A DNA stretch of 64,000 bases, taken from assembly GCF_017968885.1 (NCBI RefSeq), contig NZ_CP072913.1, positions 1,224,001 through 1,288,000 on the forward strand. Reading direction: 5' to 3'. Positions 1 through 9,892 of this stretch are shown piece by piece (within the stretch, counting starts at the first letter, position 1; each line of letters starts with the position of its first letter). The notes below the pieces were generated by a model. That model was given only the letters and a program-made list of their open reading frames with translations, searched no databases and was not told the DNA's origin. The DNA is from Pseudomonas sp. Tri1 (GTDB lineage: Bacteria > Pseudomonadota > Gammaproteobacteria > Pseudomonadales > Pseudomonadaceae). Both the position numbers and the translations under genes were made by a program.

Positions 1-1142
1 CCGAGTACCTGCGCATTGTGCTCCCCCAATGCCGGTCCGACCCATTCGCAGGTGCCCGGTGTGTCAGAGAGTTTCGGTACGATGCCCGGCATCTTGAACG
101 CCTTGCCGTCTGGCAGCTTGGCCTGTAGGAACATTTCCCGGGCGAGGAACTGCGGGTCGCTGAACATATCCTCGGCGCTGAAGATCCGGCTGGCCGGGAC
201 CCCGGCCTGGTTCAGTTGCTCGATAACGGCATCGAGCGGCAGTGAGTTGACCCAACGATCGATGACCCCGTACAACTCGTCGCGGCGGCTGTCACGGCCA
301 TCATTGCTGGCCAGTTGCGGGTCATTGGCCAGGTCGTCACGGCCGATGATCTGCATGAAGCGCTTGAAGATCGCGTCGCCATTGGCGCCAATCTGCACAT
401 GCTTGCCGTCGGCGCTGGTGTGGATGGATGAGGGGGTGATGCCGGGCATGATATTGCCGGTGCGCTCGCGGATGAAACCGAACACGTCGAATTCCGGCAC
501 CATGCTTTCCATCATGGCGAAGATCGCTTCATACAACGCCACATCGACCACTTGTCCGGCCCCGCCATTGATCTCGCGGTGACGCAGGGCCATCAGTGCG
601 CCAATCACGCCCCAGAGCGCCGCGATCGAGTCGCCGATGGAGATTCCGGTGCGCACCGGCGGGCGGTCCTCGAACCCAGTGATGTAGCGCAGTCCACCCA
701 TGGACTCACCCACCGCGCCGAACCCGGGCTGGTCTTTCATCGGTCCGGTCTGGCCGAAGCCTGAAAGCCGGACCATTACCAGTTTCGGATTCAGTGCGTG
801 CAACACATCCCAGCCCAGTCCGAGCTTTTCCAGCACGCCGGGGCGAAAATTCTCGATCAGGATGTCGGCTTCGCCGATCAATTTTTTCAGAATCGTCAGG
901 CCTTCAGGGTGCTTGAGGTTCAGGGTCAGGGATTTTTTGTTGCGCGCCTGGACGAACCACCACAACGATGTCCCTTCATACAGCTTGCGCCACTTGCGCA
1001 GCGGGTCGCCGCCGTCAGGCGATTCGACCTTGATCACCTCGGCACCGAACTCACCGCAGATGCGCGAGGCAAAAGGCCCGGCGATCAAGGTACCCAGTTC
1101 GATGACTTTGACGCCGGCAAGGGGTTTGGCAGTTAGCGACAT
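1..1142 (-). CDS. CaiB/BaiF family (class III) CoA transferase, 3' end cut by window edge
   Basis: Reading the reverse strand from the ATG at 1140-1142 gives an open frame of 380 codons that runs off the left edge. The protein begins MSLTAKPLAGVKVIELGTLI and continues with the AGPFASRICGEFGAEVIKVE segment, the typical N-terminal Rossmann half of class III CoA transferases. The GISIGDS segment places the likely catalytic aspartate, the residue that forms the acyl anhydride, at about residue 171. Family members are about 390-410 residues, so only a short C-terminal piece is missing. The family moves CoA between carboxylic acids (formyl-CoA:oxalate, carnitine, succinate donors). The substrate cannot be read from the sequence. 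It is divergent from yaeQ, and no catabolic partner gene is visible on this side. Confidence 0.9.
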   Translation of the reverse strand, partial: MSLTAKPLAGVKVIELGTLIAGPFASRICGEFGAEVIKVESPDGGDPLRKWRKLYEGTSLWWFVQARNKKSLTLNLKHPEGLTILKKLIGEADILIENFRPGVLEKLGLGWDVLHALNPKLVMVRLSGFGQTGPMKDQPGFGAVGESMGGLRYITGFEDRPPVRTGISIGDSIAALWGVIGALMALRHREINGGAGQVVDVALYEAIFAMMESMVPEFDVFGFIRERTGNIMPGITPSSIHTSADGKHVQIGANGDAIFKRFMQIIGRDDLANDPQLASNDGRDSRRDELYGVIDRWVNSLPLDAVIEQLNQAGVPASRIFSAEDMFSDPQFLAREMFLQAKLPDGKAFKMPGIVPKLSDTPGTCEWVGPALGEHNAQVL

Positions 1143-1289
1143 GAGAAATCCTGTAGGACAAAAGCAGAACGAATAGAGCGTTTTATCATAGGCCAGTGTC
1201 AGTCGCCGCAGGTTGATGGTCGGCAATTCGTGGATTGCCCGTGTCATCGGTTAGACTTGCCGCCTTTCCTCGTATCAAGAAGCCCGTTC

Positions 1290-1832
1290 ATGGCCCAGCC
1301 GTCCACGACCTATAAGTTTGAACTGAACCTCACTGACCTCGACCGCAATGTGTACGAGAACGTGAAGCAGACCATTGCCCGCCATCCCTCGGAAACCGAG
1401 GAGCGCATGACCGTGCGTCTGCTGGCTTACGCTTTCTGGTACAACGAATTGCTGGCATTCGGACGTGGTCTGTCAGACGTCGATGAACCCGCCTTGTGGG
1501 AAAAAAGCCTGGATGACCGTGTGTTGCACTGGATCGAAGTCGGCCAGCCCGACGCCGACCGCCTGACCTGGTGCTCGCGTCGCACCGAGCGCACCAGCCT
1601 GCTGGCCTACGGCAGCCTACGGGTCTGGGAGGGCAAGGTGATCCCGGCCGTCAAGAATCTGAAGAACGTCAACATCGCCGCTGTGCCTCAAGAAGTGCTC
1701 GAAACCCTGGCCCAGGACATGCCTCGCGTAATCAAGTGGGATGTAATGATCAGCGAAGGAACGATTTTCGTGACCGACGACCGTGGCCAGCATGAAGTGC
1801 AGTTGCAATGGTTGCTGGGTGAGCGCGGCTGA
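1290..1832 (+). CDS. yaeQ: YaeQ family protein
   Basis: 180 residues starting at MAQPSTTYKFELNL. An upstream in-frame ATG at 1230 would add 20 residues with no family resemblance, so 1290 is chosen. The sequence carries the YaeQ signature: a YKFELNLTDLDRNVYE start, the ARHPSETEERMTVRLLAYA segment and FGRGLSDVDEPALW. YaeQ has a compact fold related to PD-(D/E)XK nucleases. The E. coli/Salmonella protein was once described as a suppressor linked to RfaH, but its biochemical role is unsettled. It precedes recJ by 66 bp on the same strand, so co-transcription is possible. Confidence 0.9.
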   Translation: MAQPSTTYKFELNLTDLDRNVYENVKQTIARHPSETEERMTVRLLAYAFWYNELLAFGRGLSDVDEPALWEKSLDDRVLHWIEVGQPDADRLTWCSRRTERTSLLAYGSLRVWEGKVIPAVKNLKNVNIAAVPQEVLETLAQDMPRVIKWDVMISEGTIFVTDDRGQHEVQLQWLLGERG

Positions 1833-1898
1833 TCCCGCAATGCTGGACAGTGCAATAGACACAATCCCTACGATCCATAGAGAAATATCCGTCACCCC

Positions 1899-3608
1899 AT
1901 GCGCATAGAACCCCGCCAGCTACCCGACACCCTGCCATTTCTCGGTGACCTGCCGCCGCTGTTGACCCGCCTGTATGCGGCCCGTGGCGTGCAGTCCGAG
2001 GCTGAACTGGACAAGAGCCTGGCGCGTTTGATTCCTTATCAGCAACTCAAGGGCATCGACGCGGCGGTGGATCTGTTGGTGGTGGCGCTGGAGCAACGCC
2101 AGCGGATCCTGATCGTCGGCGATTTCGATGCCGACGGTGCGACCGCCAGCACCGTGGGCATGCTCGGGCTACGCTTGCTCGGCGCGGCCCATGTCGACTA
2201 TCTGGTGCCCAATCGCTTCGAGTATGGCTACGGGCTGACTCCGGAAATCGTCGAAGTCGCCCTGGCTCGTGAGCCGCAGTTGCTGATCACCGTGGACAAT
2301 GGCATTTCCAGTGTGGAAGGCGTGGCGGCGGCGAAAGCGGCGGGGCTCAATGTGCTGGTCACCGACCACCACTTGCCGGGCCTCGAACTGCCGATGGCCG
2401 ATGCTATCGTCAACCCGAACCAGCCGGGCTGTGAGTTCCCGAGCAAGGCGCTGGCGGGTGTCGGGGTAATCTTTTATGTGCTGATGGCGCTGCGGGCTCG
2501 TCTGCGCGGCCTGGGTTGGTATGCCAGCAAACCCCAGCCGAACATTGGCGAACTGTTGGACCTGGTGGCCTTGGGCAGCGTGGCCGACGTGGTGCCCCTG
2601 GACGCCAATAATCGCATTCTGGTGCACCAGGGGCTGGAGCGGATTCGCGCTGGGCGTGCTCGTCCCGGTATCAAGGCCCTCCTCGAAGTGGCCAAGCGTG
2701 ATCATTCGCGCATCACCTCCACGGACCTCGGGTTTATCCTCGGTCCGCGTCTGAATGCGGCGGGGCGCCTGGACGACATGAGCCTGGGTATCGAGTGCCT
2801 GCTCACCGACGATGCGGCCTTGGCGCGGGAGATGGCGGCGCAGCTGGACGGCATGAACCAGGATCGCAAATCCATCGAGCAAGGCATGCAGCGCGAAGCC
2901 CTGGCCCAGCTCAAGGACCTGCCGGTGGAGTCGATGCCGTTTGGTTTGTGCCTGTTCGATCCGCAGTGGCACCAAGGGGTTATCGGCATCCTCGCCTCGC
3001 GTATGAAAGAGCGCTATTTCCGTCCGACCATCGCCTTTGCCGATGCCGGCGACGGTTTGCTCAAGGGCTCGGGTCGCTCAGTGCCAGGGTTTCATATTCG
3101 CGATGCGCTGAGTGTCGTGGCGGCGCAGCATCCGACCCTGATCAGCAAGTACGGCGGTCACGCGATGGCGGCGGGCCTGACCTTGCCGGAAGCGAATTTC
3201 CCTTTGTTCGCCGAGGCATTCGACGCTGAAGTGCGTCGGCAATTGCGCGAAGAAGACCTGACCGGACGCCTGCTGTCGGATGGCACCCTGGCGGTGGAGG
3301 AATTCCACTTGGAACTGGCCCGGGCGCTGCGTCACGCCGGCCCCTGGGGCCAGCATTTCCCGGAGCCGATGTTCCACGGCCTGTTTCAATTGGTGGAGCA
3401 GCGGGTGGTGGGCGAACGGCATCTGAAGGTGGTGCTCAAGAGCGAGTGTGGTTCGGTGAAACTCGATGGCATCGCCTTTGGTATCGACCGTGAGGTTTGG
3501 CCAAACCCCACCGTGCGCTGGGTCGAACTGGCCTACAAACTCGACCTCAACGAGTTCCGCGGCCAGGAAACGGTGCAGTTGATGATTGCCCACATCGAGC
3601 CGCGGTAG
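1899..3608 (+). CDS. recJ: Single-stranded-DNA-specific exonuclease RecJ
   Basis: 569 residues, the usual RecJ length (about 560-580). The DHH-family motifs are visible: GDFDADG at residues 74-80 (metal-binding aspartates D75, D77, D79), TVDNG near 131-135, TDHH at 155-158, and the DHHA1-domain GGHAMAAGL motif in the second half, followed by a C-terminal OB-like region. RecJ degrades ssDNA 5'-3' in RecFOR recombination, mismatch repair and base-excision repair. The ATG at 1899 has no strong Shine-Dalgarno, but the N-terminus (MRIEPRQLPD) fits the family. A REP-like degenerate palindrome follows the stop. Confidence 0.97.
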   Translation: MRIEPRQLPDTLPFLGDLPPLLTRLYAARGVQSEAELDKSLARLIPYQQLKGIDAAVDLLVVALEQRQRILIVGDFDADGATASTVGMLGLRLLGAAHVDYLVPNRFEYGYGLTPEIVEVALAREPQLLITVDNGISSVEGVAAAKAAGLNVLVTDHHLPGLELPMADAIVNPNQPGCEFPSKALAGVGVIFYVLMALRARLRGLGWYASKPQPNIGELLDLVALGSVADVVPLDANNRILVHQGLERIRAGRARPGIKALLEVAKRDHSRITSTDLGFILGPRLNAAGRLDDMSLGIECLLTDDAALAREMAAQLDGMNQDRKSIEQGMQREALAQLKDLPVESMPFGLCLFDPQWHQGVIGILASRMKERYFRPTIAFADAGDGLLKGSGRSVPGFHIRDALSVVAAQHPTLISKYGGHAMAAGLTLPEANFPLFAEAFDAEVRRQLREEDLTGRLLSDGTLAVEEFHLELARALRHAGPWGQHFPEPMFHGLFQLVEQRVVGERHLKVVLKSECGSVKLDGIAFGIDREVWPNPTVRWVELAYKLDLNEFRGQETVQLMIAHIEPR

Positions 3609-3895
3609 GCATACCCCCGTCTATCGTCCCCGGGCCCTGTAGCGAGGGAGCTTGCTCTCTTGCCACAGGAATTCAGGCAAGCCTTGCGTGAACAGCATTG
3701 CGCCACACTGTCGGTTTTTAATTCTGAACCCACCCTGATCCCGGGTTGTCGACTAGGCTCTAAGCACTGCTTGATAGCCGTTGTGACGTCTTGTCGATTT
3801 TTCGTTGCCCGCGGGGGCGGGTGTTGCACCTTTTGTCACTCGTCGACTTTTCAAACAGAACCCTGGAGCCTGCCCACTGATTCGAGAGGTGCCCC
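3609..3895. other. Intergenic region recJ - OYE reductase
   Basis: 287 bp without a convincing gene. Around 3637-3668 lies a degenerate REP-like sequence (CTGTAGCGAGGGAGCTTGCTC). The rest presumably holds the promoter of the downstream reductase, but no clear -35/-10 pair stands out. Confidence 0.4.
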
Positions 3896-5002
3896 ATGAG
3901 TCTGCTGCTGGAACCCTATACCGTTCGCCAATTGACCCTGCCCAATCGCATCGCGGTGTCGCCGATGTGCCAGTATTCAAGCGCCGATGGCTTGGCCAAC
4001 GACTGGCACCTGGTGCATCTCGGTAGCCGTGCTGTGGGCGGTGCTGGCCTGGTGTTCACCGAGGCCACCGCGGTCACCGCAGATGGCCGCATCACTGCCC
4101 AGGACCTGGGGCTGTGGAACGACGAACAGATCGAGCCTCTGCAACGCATCACCCGTTTCATCACCGCTCAGGGCGCCGTGCCGGGTATTCAGCTGGCCCA
4201 CGCCGGGCGCAAGGCCAGCACCTGGCGCCCGTGGCTGGGCAAGCACGGCAGTGTAAAACCGGAAGACGGCGGCTGGGTGCCGGTGGGTCCGTCCCCGATT
4301 GCCTTCGACCCGCAACACACTCCGCCGGCCCAACTGGACGAAGGGCAGATCGCCGGTGTTGTCCAGGCATTCGTCGATTCGGCCAAACGTGCCCTCACGG
4401 CGGGCTTCAAAGTGGTCGAGGTCCACGCGGCCCATGGCTATCTGTTGCACCAATTCCTGTCGCCCTTGAGCAATCAGCGGCGTGATCAATATGGCGGCTC
4501 GTTCGAGAACCGTATCCGCCTGGTGTTGCAAGTGACCGAAGCGGTGCGGGCCGTCTGGCCTGAAGAGTTGCCAGTGTTCGTGCGCGTCTCTGCCACCGAC
4601 TGGGTCGAGGACGGTTGGAACCCGGATGAAACCGTGGAGCTGGCACGACGACTCAGGGCCGTGGGAGTGGACTTGATCGATGTGTCATCGGGCGGCACTG
4701 CCGCGAATGCGGAGATCCCCACCGGCCCGGGTTACCAGACGCGGTTCGCGGAGCGGGTGCGCAAGGAGTCGGAAATTGCCACCGGCACCGTCGGCATGAT
4801 TACCGAACCGGCTCAGGCCGAGCACATCCTGCGTACCTGCCAGGCCGACATCATTTTCCTCGCCCGGGAATTGTTACGTGATCCGTACTGGGCCCTGCAC
4901 GCCGATGATGACCTGGGCGGACGCAAGGCCACGTGGCCGGCGCAGTACCAGCGGGCCACGCATCGGGACCAGCCGATTCATGAGTCGGATTTGCGCGATT
5001 GA
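3896..5002 (+). CDS. Old yellow enzyme-family NADH:flavin oxidoreductase (XenA/YqjM-like)
   Basis: 368 residues forming an FMN-binding TIM barrel of the OYE family. MCQYSS near the N-terminus places Cys25, the redox-tuning cysteine of the XenA/YqjM subclass. The substrate-binding pair is in VEVHAAHGYLLHQFLSP (His177 and His180), followed by NQRRDQYGGSFENR. XenA and YqjM reduce activated alkenes and xenobiotics such as enones and nitro compounds with NAD(P)H. The physiological substrate here is unknown. The gene stands alone and is closed by a strong hairpin terminator at about 5017-5049. The ATG at 3896 matches the family N-terminus. Confidence 0.92.
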   Translation: MSLLLEPYTVRQLTLPNRIAVSPMCQYSSADGLANDWHLVHLGSRAVGGAGLVFTEATAVTADGRITAQDLGLWNDEQIEPLQRITRFITAQGAVPGIQLAHAGRKASTWRPWLGKHGSVKPEDGGWVPVGPSPIAFDPQHTPPAQLDEGQIAGVVQAFVDSAKRALTAGFKVVEVHAAHGYLLHQFLSPLSNQRRDQYGGSFENRIRLVLQVTEAVRAVWPEELPVFVRVSATDWVEDGWNPDETVELARRLRAVGVDLIDVSSGGTAANAEIPTGPGYQTRFAERVRKESEIATGTVGMITEPAQAEHILRTCQADIIFLARELLRDPYWALHADDDLGGRKATWPAQYQRATHRDQPIHESDLRD

Positions 5003-5016
5003 GTGTTTGGTAACGC

Positions 5017-5049
5017 AAAAAGCCCCGGTCGATTTGGCCGGGGCTTTTG
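5017..5049. terminator. Bidirectional intrinsic terminator between the OYE reductase and opgD
   Basis: AAAAAGCCCCGG, a short loop, then CCGGGGCTTTT. The stem is GC-rich and flanked by an A-run and a T-run, so it can terminate the reductase (+) and possibly opgD (-), whose stop lies about 70 bp to the right. Confidence 0.85.
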
Positions 5050-5118
5050 TTTATCGGACAGGAGTATTCGGTGGCTGTACCGGCCTCATCGCGAGCCAGT
5101 CCAGACGCCGAATCAATC

Positions 5119-6744
5119 TCAGGGATACTTGCGCTTATCCGGCGCCGGTGGGAAGTACTGGTACAGCCAAGTCTCACTCAAGGTCCGGTCTTTGGTGCGA
5201 ATGAACAGGCGCATCTGCACCGGGTCCACGCGATCGTCGGTCGGGTACCAGTCGAAGGTGATCCGGTAGCCCTTGACCGAATCCAGCAGCAGTACGTTGA
5301 AGTCCTTCACCTCGCCATGGGAGCAGGTCACCACCGGTTCGATGCCAGTGCCCGGGGGCAATTGGTCGAGGCCGCCACCGCTGAAGTCCACGGCAAAGCG
5401 CCGTGCCCAGACGGTCGGGTAATGCTCGCCCGGTGCCCAGCCTTCGATGAAGCCGCCCATGCCTGAACGGGTCGCGTCGACATGCGCCAGGTCCGTACTC
5501 ACCGGTGGCAAGGCGCTCCAGTAGAGCTTGTAGCCATAATTCAGTGAATCACCGGCAGCCACCGGTTTTTTCGGTGTCCAGAACGCAACGATGTTATCCA
5601 GGGTTTCGCCGGTGGTAGGGATTTCCAGCAGATCGACAGAGCCTTCGCCCCAGGCTGTCGTAGGCTCGACCCACAGGCTCGGGCGCTTGCTGTACCAGTC
5701 CACGGTGTCCTGGTAGCTGGCAAAGTCGTGGTCGGTCTGCACCAGGCCGAAGCCTTTCGGGTCCTTGTCGGCATAGGCATTGAATTGCAGGTTGGCGGGG
5801 TTGTTCAACGGGCGGCACACCCATTCGCCGTTGCCGCGCCACATGGCCAGGCGGTCGGAGTCGTGGATTTGCGGGTGAATGGTGTCGCACATGCGCCGCT
5901 CGACGGTGCCGCAACTGAACATGCTGGTCATGGGGGCGATACCCAGTTGTTCGATGGCGGTACGGGCGTTGATGTGCGCATCGACCTCCATCACCACGCG
6001 GGTCGGCTGGCAATCGATGTCAAACCGATAGGCCCCGGTGGCGCTGGGGGAGTCGAGCAGGGCGTAGACCACGAAACGGGTGCTGTTCTTGTCCGGGGTT
6101 TCGAACCAGAACTTGGTGAAGTCCGGGAACTCCTCACGTTTCTTGGCGTAGGTGTCGATGGCCAATCCGCGGGCGGACAGCCCGTATTGGCCACTGGCGT
6201 CCACGGCGCGGAAATAACTGGCCCCCAGAAACGAAAGGATGTCGTGACGATCCAGCTCCGGTGCCTTGAACACCCGAAACCCGGAAAAGCCCAGGTCACC
6301 GGTCAGCTGCGAGGTGTTGACCGTGGTCTTCTCATAGTTGAACAGCTCCGGGCGGAAGTGCACTTCACGGGCCTGGCGGGTCTTGGGATCGACGCTGTAC
6401 ATGCGCACTGGCTGCTTGAAGCCCATGCCGACATGGAAAAATTGCACGTCCAACTGACCGTCCAGCTGGTTCCACAAGGAGTGGTTGGCGTCGTACTGGA
6501 TCGCGTTGAACTGCAGGGGCGACATCAGGGCCAGGGTTTGCGGCAGGACTTGCTTAGTGTCGACGTAGCGGCTCGCGGCCAGTTGCCGGGCCTGGTCTTT
6601 CAGGGCATTGAAATCGAAAGGACGGGCTTCGCCATCGGCGGTCTGATCGGCAGCCCAGGCGCGTGCGGCCATGAGGCCGGAGGCCGAAAGTCCGGTGTAG
6701 GCGGCGAAGGCCATGGAGGCCTTGAGCAGGTTCCTGCGGTGCAT
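5119..6744 (-). CDS. opgD: Glucans biosynthesis protein D (periplasmic OPG branching/modification)
   Basis: 541 residues from the ATG at 6742-6744. A longer frame from 6888 exists, but the true start is [16 protein letters not shown], a twin-arginine signal peptide with the arginines at residues 3-4, a hydrophobic stretch and an AWAAD cleavage region. The mature part matches the MdoG/OpgG/OpgD family ([15 protein letters not shown], the [15 protein letters not shown] segment, DWYPTDDRV near the end). OpgD acts in the periplasm on osmoregulated periplasmic glucans, and Tat export is typical of OpgD rather than the Sec-exported OpgG. No opgG/opgH is nearby, so it is a stand-alone opgD. Confidence 0.93.
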   Translation of the reverse strand: MHRRNLLKASMAFAAYTGLSASGLMAARAWAADQTADGEARPFDFNALKDQARQLAASRYVDTKQVLPQTLALMSPLQFNAIQYDANHSLWNQLDGQLDVQFFHVGMGFKQPVRMYSVDPKTRQAREVHFRPELFNYEKTTVNTSQLTGDLGFSGFRVFKAPELDRHDILSFLGASYFRAVDASGQYGLSARGLAIDTYAKKREEFPDFTKFWFETPDKNSTRFVVYALLDSPSATGAYRFDIDCQPTRVVMEVDAHINARTAIEQLGIAPMTSMFSCGTVERRMCDTIHPQIHDSDRLAMWRGNGEWVCRPLNNPANLQFNAYADKDPKGFGLVQTDHDFASYQDTVDWYSKRPSLWVEPTTAWGEGSVDLLEIPTTGETLDNIVAFWTPKKPVAAGDSLNYGYKLYWSALPPVSTDLAHVDATRSGMGGFIEGWAPGEHYPTVWARRFAVDFSGGGLDQLPPGTGIEPVVTCSHGEVKDFNVLLLDSVKGYRITFDWYPTDDRVDPVQMRLFIRTKDRTLSETWLYQYFPPAPDKRKYP

Positions 6745-7106
6745 AGATACAACCTTTCTCGAAAAAATCCCGAGCCGTTCCTGGCCGCGAAGATTGATGA
6801 AGGAGTTCGAACATGCCTTTGGCCAAACGCAACAGACGTTAGAACAGATACCTGAGAGCTGGATCGGTTCACCAAGGGGCAAAATCATAGGGGATATGCG
6901 GGCATATAGAGAAAGGAAAGCGCGGCTTAGTTAAATTTTCTTACAGATATTTCTTTTTTTATCAGGATTTCGGCTTTTTTTGACTAATTACTCTAAAACT
7001 CCCTTTTCACGCTATGAATCCTCCCTATTCTTTAGCTTGATAGACGGTTCGATCCGCGATGCAGACGGCGCTATCAGGCCATTCGACGTACAGAAGGACA
7101 ACGTTC
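6745..7106. other. AT-rich divergent intergenic region opgD - small ORF
   Basis: 362 bp without a gene. The part from about 6925 to 7035 is markedly AT-rich with several T-runs. It probably holds the promoters of opgD (leftward) and of the 61-codon gene (rightward). No clear sigma-70 hexamer pair was identified. Confidence 0.4.
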
Positions 7107-7292
7107 ATGACAAAAATACAGGGCATTACCGAAATGCTGGGGATCTTTCCAGGCCTGATCAACCCGCGCAGGACGCGCCGGCTCAGCCTGGAAGAGTTAA
7201 GGCTGGTGGAGCGCTATCGGGAACTGTCGGAAAACGACCGGATCGCTATGCGCTACCTGGTGGATGCGATGCGCAGTGTTTCCAGATTCTGA
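7107..7292 (+). CDS. Small conserved-looking protein of unknown function (61 aa)
   Basis: 61 residues from the ATG at 7107, preceded by AAGGA at a sensible distance. The in-frame start at 7059 lacks such a site. The protein begins MTKIQGITEMLGIFPGLINP and its second half (LSLEELRLVERYRELSENDR and onward) looks like two amphipathic helices rich in Glu and Arg. There is no signal peptide and no Cys. I do not recognise the family. The helical Leu/Arg/Glu pattern resembles small regulatory or phage-derived Pseudomonas proteins, but that is only an impression. Confidence 0.65.
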   Translation: MTKIQGITEMLGIFPGLINPRRTRRLSLEELRLVERYRELSENDRIAMRYLVDAMRSVSRF

Positions 7293-7500
7293 TCAAGCAC
7301 GGTGATGATGGCCAGGCCTTCTTCCACACGAAAGGACAAAACGGGCGAGGCCATGGCTAATCTCCAAGGTGTATACGTTGTCGACGCGCTAGGTCCTGCC
7401 AGGATTTCCGTCAACCGGCGAGCGTGCACCAGTCGACGAAAACCTTGGCAGCGCGCAGGCAGGGCGAGCGCGAGCGTGTGTTGCTAACGTTGTCTTGGCT

Positions 7501-8931
7501 TCAATGCTTGAACATCACATGCCGCACCACCGTGTAGTCCTCCAGCCCATACATGGACATGTCCTTGCCATAGCCGGAACGTTTCTGACCGCCATGGGGC
7601 ATTTCGCTGACGAGCATGAAGTGAGTGTTGACCCAGGTGCAGCCGTATTGCAGGCGTGCCGACAGGCGATGGGCGCGGCCGATGTCGGCGGTCCACACCG
7701 ATGAGGCCAGGCCATAGTCCGAATCGTTGGCCCAGGCCAGTACCTGCGCTTCGTCGACGAAGGGGGTGACGGATACCACCGGGCCGAAAACTTCCCGACG
7801 GACGATTTCGTCGTCCTGCTGGGCGTCGGCCAATACCGTTGGTTCGAAGAAGAACCCGTTGCCCTCCACCGCCTTGCCACCGGTGATCAGGCGGATATGC
7901 GGCTGGGCGATGGCCCGTTCGACGAACCCTGCCACGCGGTCACGGTGCTGGGCGGTGATCAGCGGCCCCATTTCGGTGTCCGGCGCCGTTTGCAGGCCAT
8001 ACATGATGCTGCTCACTGCGGCGCCGAGCTTTTCGACAAACTGCTCGTAGATGCCTTGCTGGGCATAGATGCGGCACGCGGCGGTGCAGTCCTGGCCAGC
8101 ATTGTAGAAACCGAAGGTGCGGATGCCTTCCACCGCCGCGTCGATGTCGGCGTCGTCGAAAATGATCACCGGGGCCTTGCCGCCCAGCTCCATGTGCGTG
8201 CGCTTGACGCTGTCGGCAGTGCTGGAAATGATGTTTGCGCCGGTGGCGATGGAGCCGGTCAGTGACACCATGCGCACTTTTGGATGGGTCACCAGCGGCT
8301 GGCCGACGGTCTGCCCACGACCGAACACCACGTTGAGCACACCTGCCGGGAAAATTTCCGATGCCAGTTCCGCCAGGCGTAACGCGGTCAGCGGGGTCTG
8401 TTCCGACGGCTTGAGCACCACGGTATTACCGGCGGCCAGGGCCGGGGCGATTTTCCAGGCGACCATCATCAGCGGGTAGTTCCACGGTGCGATGGAGGCG
8501 ACCACGCCCACCGGGTCGCGGCGGATCATCGAGGTGTGCCCCGGCAGGTATTCGCCGCCCGCCGAGCCGCTCATGCAGCGGCTGGCGCCGGCAAAGAAGC
8601 GGAACACATCGGCGATCGCCGGGATCTCGTCGTTCAGCGCGGCGCTCAGGGGTTTGCCGCAATTGTCCGATTCCAGTTTTGCCAGTTCTTCGCCGTGGGC
8701 TTCGATGGCATCGGCCAGTTTGAGTAACAGCAGGGAACGGTCCTTGGGCGGGACCTGGGACCAGCTTTCAAAGGCACTGTCGGCCGCACGCACAGCGGCA
8801 TCGACCTGGGCTTCGCTGGCCTCATTGATTTCCACCAGCACCCGACCCAGCGCGGGGTTGAACACAGCCTGGCCGGGGCCTTCGCCGTTTACCAGGTGAC
8901 CGTTGATCAGCAGTTTGGTTTGCATGTTCAT
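7501..8931 (-). CDS. Aldehyde dehydrogenase, gamma-aminobutyraldehyde dehydrogenase-like (PatD/YdcW type)
   Basis: 476 residues ([18 protein letters not shown]; the Met at 8925 is an equally possible start). NAD(P)-dependent ALDH fold: the [20 protein letters not shown] segment, general-base Glu248 in HMELGGKAP, and nucleophile Cys282 in [11 protein letters not shown]. The QDCTAACR context and length fit PatD/YdcW, which oxidises 4-aminobutanal to GABA in putrescine breakdown. It is the last gene of the leftward ABC-transporter cluster, separated by 151 bp containing a REPIN. This matches the ydcSTUV-ydcW order of E. coli. A second ALDH of the same subfamily lies at the other end of the cluster. 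Confidence 0.88.
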   Translation of the reverse strand: MNMQTKLLINGHLVNGEGPGQAVFNPALGRVLVEINEASEAQVDAAVRAADSAFESWSQVPPKDRSLLLLKLADAIEAHGEELAKLESDNCGKPLSAALNDEIPAIADVFRFFAGASRCMSGSAGGEYLPGHTSMIRRDPVGVVASIAPWNYPLMMVAWKIAPALAAGNTVVLKPSEQTPLTALRLAELASEIFPAGVLNVVFGRGQTVGQPLVTHPKVRMVSLTGSIATGANIISSTADSVKRTHMELGGKAPVIIFDDADIDAAVEGIRTFGFYNAGQDCTAACRIYAQQGIYEQFVEKLGAAVSSIMYGLQTAPDTEMGPLITAQHRDRVAGFVERAIAQPHIRLITGGKAVEGNGFFFEPTVLADAQQDDEIVRREVFGPVVSVTPFVDEAQVLAWANDSDYGLASSVWTADIGRAHRLSARLQYGCTWVNTHFMLVSEMPHGGQKRSGYGKDMSMYGLEDYTVVRHVMFKH

Positions 8932-8954
8932 GTCCTCTTGAAGGTTTCCAAGTC

Positions 8955-9050
8955 CCCTGTGGGGAGCGAGCTTGCTCGCGATAGCGGTGGATCATTCACC
9001 CTTTACAGCGATTGACACGACGCCTTCGCGAGCAAGCTCGCTCCCACAGG
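8955..9050. repeat. REPIN (paired REP palindromes)
   Basis: CTGTGGGGAGCGAGCTTGCT at the left and its near reverse complement (GCGAGCAAGCTCGCTCCCAC) at the right, about 95 bp in all. Same family as the array at 16689-17576. Confidence 0.9.
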
Positions 9051-9082
9051 ATTGCGGTCCCACAGTGAGCGATCACCGTTGA

Positions 9083-9892
9083 TCATTTCCCGCCACTCCC
9101 CGCCACGCTCTCACCGCCCCGGGTCAGGTAATAAGCGCCCAGTATCGGCAGCATCGTTACTATCATCACCAGCATCGCCACCACATTGGTCACCGGCACG
9201 TCGCGGGGGCGGCTGAGCTGGTTGAGCAACCACAGCGGCAGGGTGCGTTCGTGGCCGGCGGTGAAGGTGGTGACGATGATTTCGTCGAACGACAGCGCAA
9301 ACGCCAGCATCCCGCCAGCCAGTAGCGCCGAGCCGAGATTGGGCAGGATGATGTAGCGAAAGGTCTGCCAGCCGTCGGCACCCAGGTCCATCGAGGCCTC
9401 GATCAGGCTGTGGGACGTGCGGCGCAGGCGGGCGATGACGTTGTTGTAGACGATCACCACACAGAAGGTCGCGTGACCGACGATGATGGTGAACATGCCA
9501 GGCTCGATCCCCAGGGTCTTGAAGGTCGCCAGCAGGGCAATGCCGGTGATGATGCCTGGCAGGGCAATTGGCAGGATCAGCATCAGCGAAATGCCCTGCT
9601 TGCCGAAGAAGTCGCGACGGTACAGTGCGGCCGAGGCCAGCGTACCGAGCACCATGGCGATCAGCGTGGCGATGGCCGCGATCTGTAGCGACAGCTTGAT
9701 CGCCTCCAGTACATCCGGGCGCGCGAAGGCGACGCTGAACCACTTCAGGGTCAGGCCCTTGGGCGGAAAGCTGAACGCGGCGTCTTCGGTGTTGAAGGCG
9801 TAGAGGAAGATGATCAGGATCGGGAAATGCAGGAACACCAGCCCGCCCCACGCAGCGATCTTCAGGCCCCAGGATGATTTTTCAGAGTGCAT
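9083..9892 (-). CDS. Polyamine-type ABC transporter permease (PotC/YdcV-like)
   Basis: 269 residues from the ATG at 9890-9892 ([17 protein letters not shown]). The longer frame from 9934 lies inside the upstream gene. Six hydrophobic segments are apparent. The cytoplasmic EAA loop, which docks the ATPase, is in [20 protein letters not shown]. It overlaps the upstream permease by 11 bp, showing translational coupling. With the other permease it should form the inner-membrane channel for a polyamine or related substrate. Confidence 0.93.
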   Translation of the reverse strand: MHSEKSSWGLKIAAWGGLVFLHFPILIIFLYAFNTEDAAFSFPPKGLTLKWFSVAFARPDVLEAIKLSLQIAAIATLIAMVLGTLASAALYRRDFFGKQGISLMLILPIALPGIITGIALLATFKTLGIEPGMFTIIVGHATFCVVIVYNNVIARLRRTSHSLIEASMDLGADGWQTFRYIILPNLGSALLAGGMLAFALSFDEIIVTTFTAGHERTLPLWLLNQLSRPRDVPVTNVVAMLVMIVTMLPILGAYYLTRGGESVAGSGGK

